DNA of 64,000 nt from assembly GCF_000013765.1 (NCBI RefSeq), contig NC_007954.1:1488001-1552000 (forward strand). Direction: 5' to 3'. The translations under genes and the position numbers were made by a program. This DNA comes from Shewanella denitrificans OS217 (GTDB lineage Bacteria; Pseudomonadota; Gammaproteobacteria; Enterobacterales; Shewanellaceae). Positions 60,789-64,000 of the stretch are shown piece after piece; the first letter of the stretch is position 1; each line of letters begins with the position of its first letter. The notes beneath the pieces are model-generated. The model did not search any database. It saw nothing but the letters and a program-made list of their open reading frames with translations, and was not told the origin of the DNA.

Positions 60789-62097
60789 GCTTAAATCTCA
60801 TGCCGGACGAGTCAGTCCATTGGTCCCTGTTGCCAGTGGACAGTTAGTGCGGGTGGTGGGGCTGACATTAGAGGCTAGCGGTTGCCGGGCGCCCGTGGGT
60901 AGTCTTTGTTCTATCGAGACCATGGCGGGAGAACTGATCGCTGAAGTGGTGGGCTTTGACGACAAGTTACTTTACCTCATGCCTATTGAGGAACTCAGAG
61001 GCGTGCTGCCAGGTGCCAGAGTGCAACCCCTTGGGGAACAATCAGGCCTTAATGTGGGCTTATCCTTATTAGGCCGAGTGTTAGATGGCAATGGCTTGCC
61101 CCTCGACGGCTTGGGTGCACTCAATACCGATCAACATGCTTCTCGTCATGGTCCTAGCATTAACCCGCTTTCACGTCGTGCTATCACTGAGCCACTTGAT
61201 GTGGGAGTGAGAGCCATTAATGCCATGCTAACCGTAGGTAAAGGTCAGCGAATGGGCTTGTTTGCAGGCTCGGGCGTCGGTAAAAGCGTGCTCTTAGGCA
61301 TGATGACCCGCGGTACTACAGCCGATATTATTGTGGTAGGGCTAGTGGGGGAGCGTGGTCGAGAAGTCAAAGAGTTTATTGAAGAGATTTTAGGCGAACA
61401 TGGCCGTGCCCGTTCAGTGGTCGTTGCCGCGCCTGCGGATACATCTCCCTTGATGCGCCTTCGTGCGTGTGAAACGTCAACGCGTATTGCCGAGTACTTT
61501 CGTGATCTAGGTTATAACGTGCTGTTATTGATGGATAGCCTAACTCGTTATGCTCAGGCTCAGCGCGAAGTTGCCTTAGCCGTCGGTGAACCGCCCGCCA
61601 CCAAGGGCTATCCCCCCTCAGTGTTCGCTAAGCTGCCTCGTTTGGTGGAGCGCGCCGGAAATGGTGGCCCGGGTCAAGGTTCAATCACCGCATTTTATAC
61701 CGTGTTAACTGAGGGCGATGATCAGCAAGATCCCATTGCCGATGCTTCTAGAGCCATTTTGGATGGCCATATTGTGCTTTCAAGGCGCCTTGCCGACTCA
61801 GGCCACTACCCTGCCATTGATATCGAGTCTTCCATCAGTCGCGTCGCGCCAATGGTAATCAGTAATGAGCACCTTGAAGCGATGCGAAGGGTGAAGCAAA
61901 TGTATTCCATGTACCAACAAAATCGAGACTTAATTTCCATCGGTGCTTATGCCCAAGGTAGCGATCCGCGCATCGATAATGCCATTCGATTGCAGCCTGC
62001 GATGAATGCATTTTTGCGTCAAGGGTTTAAAGAAGCCATTAGTTTCGATGACAGCCAATTGATGATGAGCCAAATCGCCGCCCAGTGTCAGGTTTAG
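60757..62097 (+). CDS. fliI: Flagellum-specific ATP synthase FliI
   Basis: 446 residues. Walker A is GLFAGSGVGKSVLLGMM (Gly-rich part at about 171), Walker B LLLMDSLTRYAQAQREVALA. GERGREVKEFIEEIL and EPPATKGYPPSVFAKLPRLV are diagnostic of the F1-like export ATPases. The ATG at 60757 has AAGGAG 7 nt upstream; an earlier in-frame ATG at 60727 is rejected. Energises flagellar protein export with FliH and FliJ. Confidence 0.96.
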   Translation: MLSRQHQLLNKLKSHAGRVSPLVPVASGQLVRVVGLTLEASGCRAPVGSLCSIETMAGELIAEVVGFDDKLLYLMPIEELRGVLPGARVQPLGEQSGLNVGLSLLGRVLDGNGLPLDGLGALNTDQHASRHGPSINPLSRRAITEPLDVGVRAINAMLTVGKGQRMGLFAGSGVGKSVLLGMMTRGTTADIIVVGLVGERGREVKEFIEEILGEHGRARSVVVAAPADTSPLMRLRACETSTRIAEYFRDLGYNVLLLMDSLTRYAQAQREVALAVGEPPATKGYPPSVFAKLPRLVERAGNGGPGQGSITAFYTVLTEGDDQQDPIADASRAILDGHIVLSRRLADSGHYPAIDIESSISRVAPMVISNEHLEAMRRVKQMYSMYQQNRDLISIGAYAQGSDPRIDNAIRLQPAMNAFLRQGFKEAISFDDSQLMMSQIAAQCQV

Positions 62098-62168
62098 CCT
62101 GATGTAACAGGTGTCAAGATATTGGCAATTCGGCTTTGGCTTAGTAATCCACATTTGAGTGTTTATCT

Positions 62169-62615
62169 ATGCAAAATGACCCGCTGTTTACTGTACTTAA
62201 ACTGGCTTGTGAGGCGGAAGAAAAAGCGGCTTTACAGCTTAAGTCTACTCAATCAGACAGGCAAAAATACCAAGCACAATTGGATGTGCTGAATAATTAT
62301 CGCCTCGATTATATGAAGCAAATGTCACAGCACCAAGGTCAAACCTTAAGTGCGAACCACTACTCGCAGTTTCATCAGTTCATCAAGCAAGTGGATAATG
62401 CCATTACTCAGCAAGTCAATGCCGTTAAAGATGCGGAAACACAAGTGCTTTACCGCCAACATAATTGGCAAGAAAAGCAGCAAAAAAGAAAAGCGGTAGA
62501 AATGTTGTTAGAACAAAAAGCGCTCAAGCGGGCGCATATTGAAAATGTTCGTGAACAAAAAATGTCTGACGAATTTGCCATGCAGCAGTTTATCCGTAAA
62601 AAGCCAAGGCATTAA
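62169..62615 (+). CDS. fliJ: Flagellar export chaperone FliJ
   Basis: 148 residues, almost wholly coiled coil (KLACEAEEKAALQLKSTQSD, EKQQKRKAVEMLLEQKALKR) with high Gln and Lys, as in FliJ. It binds FliI and couples export to the proton gradient. Located between fliI and fliK as in other gammaproteobacteria. The ATG at 62169 has no strong ribosome site. Confidence 0.9.
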   Translation: MQNDPLFTVLKLACEAEEKAALQLKSTQSDRQKYQAQLDVLNNYRLDYMKQMSQHQGQTLSANHYSQFHQFIKQVDNAITQQVNAVKDAETQVLYRQHNWQEKQQKRKAVEMLLEQKALKRAHIENVREQKMSDEFAMQQFIRKKPRH

Positions 62616-62680
62616 TTGTTAAGGTGCTTGAATAGAAGAGGTTTGGGAGTTTTGTTGGTGAATTCAGTTTGATATTCAGT

Positions 62681-62698
62681 TTGGCACTATAATTGCTT
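62681..62698 (+). promoter_or_regulatory. Sigma-54 promoter element for fliK
   Basis: TTGGCACTATAATTGCTT, a near-perfect -24/-12 match in the 162-nt gap between fliJ and fliK. It starts a new unit rather than continuing the fliE operon. Confidence 0.83.
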
Positions 62699-62777
62699 TG
62701 TTATATTCGTGGCACTCATTTGCAATTAATAATCAAATCCCCTGTGCCAAGTCGATAACGCATGTTTGGAGATAACC

Positions 62778-64000
62778 ATGGAACAAATGAGCAATATTTT
62801 ACTGGGTTCAAGCGCTAAAATGGGCAAGTCAGCTTCAGCCGAGTTATCCTCAAGTTCGGGCTCAGATGCATTTTTAACTGCATTAAATCAAGTCTCTAAC
62901 CTTGATAATGAAGGTTTTACACAGCGTAAATACGATTCAGGGAATCATGCTGTAGACGTTCGTGCCGCCTTTTCATCGGCTCAGAGTGACATCATTTCAG
63001 AAGATGAGTCAGCAGTTGATCTCGAGCTTATCTTGGCTCAAATCGATTTAACGGGCGTGAGTCATACCTATGATCAAAGTCAAGCAAGTGTCGGCAATGA
63101 TTTGCCGCCAGAGCTTGCAGAGATAGAAGACAGCATAAAGATTGATGTTGAAGTCCCAGCGGATAATTTTTTATCGCAACTTTCAAATGATGAGCAATTG
63201 GCATTAGCTGTTTTTGCACAGCAAGATGTCGAATCATTGGCTCAGCTTTCAGCTGAAGAGCTCGCGGCTTTGGTGGAAAGTTATAATACGGCCGCAGCGG
63301 CTAATTCCATAGACCCAATCGCATTACCGCAAAACATTCTTGCGTGGCTACAAGAAATGGCTAGCGCAGCTGTAAATACGTCTGCCACAGAAGGTGAGTC
63401 ACTAGGGACTGAGAATGATGAGTTTGCTGCTCAGATGATCCCCAATGATAAATTACAAGTTGGCGTGTTACCTAACGATAAACTGCATATATTAGGCAGT
63501 GAGAAATCGTCTGGCGTGACTGATGCTAAGCTCGCCGCCGCAGAGCTAGCCAAAATAGAGGCGGCGAAAGTCGATGCTGCTAACCTTGATGCTCCTAAAG
63601 CAGATTTAGCAAAAGCGGAATTCAATGTCACTTTAGATACGCAAATGGCGAGAAAGTTTGAATTAAATCAAGGGATAAGTTCAGCAATGGCGGTTGCTGA
63701 GCTCGATGGCAACTCAGCAGACAATCGAGTTGATAACAACGCCAGCTTAAAAGCATTGCAGAATCAGTCGAGTTTAACACCTGCACATAAGAGTGAAGTG
63801 CCACAATTTCAGTTATCTCTAAGGCAAGGCAGTGAAGGCGCCATACAAATGCAGGAGATGATCAAAAAGTTCTCTCCTGTGATGCAGCAGCAATTAGTTA
63901 CCATGGTAAGCAAGGGCATACAGCAAGCAGAAATTCGCTTAGATCCCCCAGAACTTGGGCATATGCTAGTGAAAATTAGTGTACAGGGCGATCAGACTCA
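62778..64000 (+). CDS. fliK: Flagellar hook-length control protein FliK, 3' end outside window
   Basis: An open frame from the ATG at 62778 (TTTGGAG upstream) runs to the window edge, 407 codons, with no stop. The N-terminal ~350 residues are low-complexity, including an Ala/Lys/Asp-rich stretch around 255-280. The end contains the start of the conserved C-terminal Flg_hook domain: QAEIRLDPPELGHMLVKISV. It controls hook length and switches export specificity. It is cut off by the window end. Confidence 0.93.
   Translation, partial: MEQMSNILLGSSAKMGKSASAELSSSSGSDAFLTALNQVSNLDNEGFTQRKYDSGNHAVDVRAAFSSAQSDIISEDESAVDLELILAQIDLTGVSHTYDQSQASVGNDLPPELAEIEDSIKIDVEVPADNFLSQLSNDEQLALAVFAQQDVESLAQLSAEELAALVESYNTAAAANSIDPIALPQNILAWLQEMASAAVNTSATEGESLGTENDEFAAQMIPNDKLQVGVLPNDKLHILGSEKSSGVTDAKLAAAELAKIEAAKVDAANLDAPKADLAKAEFNVTLDTQMARKFELNQGISSAMAVAELDGNSADNRVDNNASLKALQNQSSLTPAHKSEVPQFQLSLRQGSEGAIQMQEMIKKFSPVMQQQLVTMVSKGIQQAEIRLDPPELGHMLVKISVQGDQT

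Noticed and set aside
1..64000. CRISPR arrays, insertion sequences, prophage or toxin-antitoxin genes
   Set aside because: No regularly spaced repeats, transposase, phage or toxin-antitoxin proteins could be recognised anywhere in the window.

Overview
The window looks like a chromosome segment of a Shewanella or close marine gammaproteobacterial relative. Protein families, gene order and the polar-type flagellar regulators (flrA, flrB, flrC, flgO, flgP, flgT, two short flagellins) all point that way. This assignment comes from reading the sequence; no database search was possible.

Layout. Positions 1-6270 hold the 3' part of purL and a compact cydA-cydB-cydX operon for cytochrome bd oxidase, with a perfect FNR/EtrA-type palindrome upstream. 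Positions 6291-11301 hold an RND efflux pair (membrane fusion protein and permease) divergent from a TetR-type regulator, with two copies of one palindromic operator between them. Positions 11472-13617 carry an outer-membrane-like protein, a chalcone-isomerase-like secreted protein and a small cytoplasmic protein. Positions 13883-27908 form a flagellin glycosylation island: pseG, a pseH fused to a MaoC-type hydratase domain, a convergent Maf-type glycosyltransferase, pseB-pseC-pseF-pseI, and five accessory genes (FAD oxidoreductase, a second PseG-like protein, a methyltransferase, a WbqC-like protein and a sugar O-methyltransferase). A tRNA-Arg(CCT) follows.

From 28646 to the right edge almost everything is flagellar or chemotaxis: flgT, flgO-flgP, flgN, flgM and flgA; cheV and cheR; flgBCDE; flgFGHIJKL; two flagellins; flaG-fliD-fliT-fliS; flrA; flrBC; fliEFGHIJ; and the start of fliK, cut by the window end.

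Regulation can be read directly. Nine GG-N10-GC sigma-54 elements stand before flgT, flgO, flgA, flgB, flgF, flrB, fliE, fliK and the Maf glycosyltransferase gene. Sigma-28 (FliA) elements stand before flgM, the second flagellin and, unexpectedly, upstream of flgO. This fits the FlrA > FlrBC > FliA hierarchy of polar flagellates and places Maf in the same regulon. The most notable items are the PseH-MaoC fusion, which suggests a (R)-3-hydroxyacyl-substituted pseudaminic acid; the uncharacterised five-gene extension of the pse pathway; and an FlrA whose Walker A lysine is replaced by asparagine.
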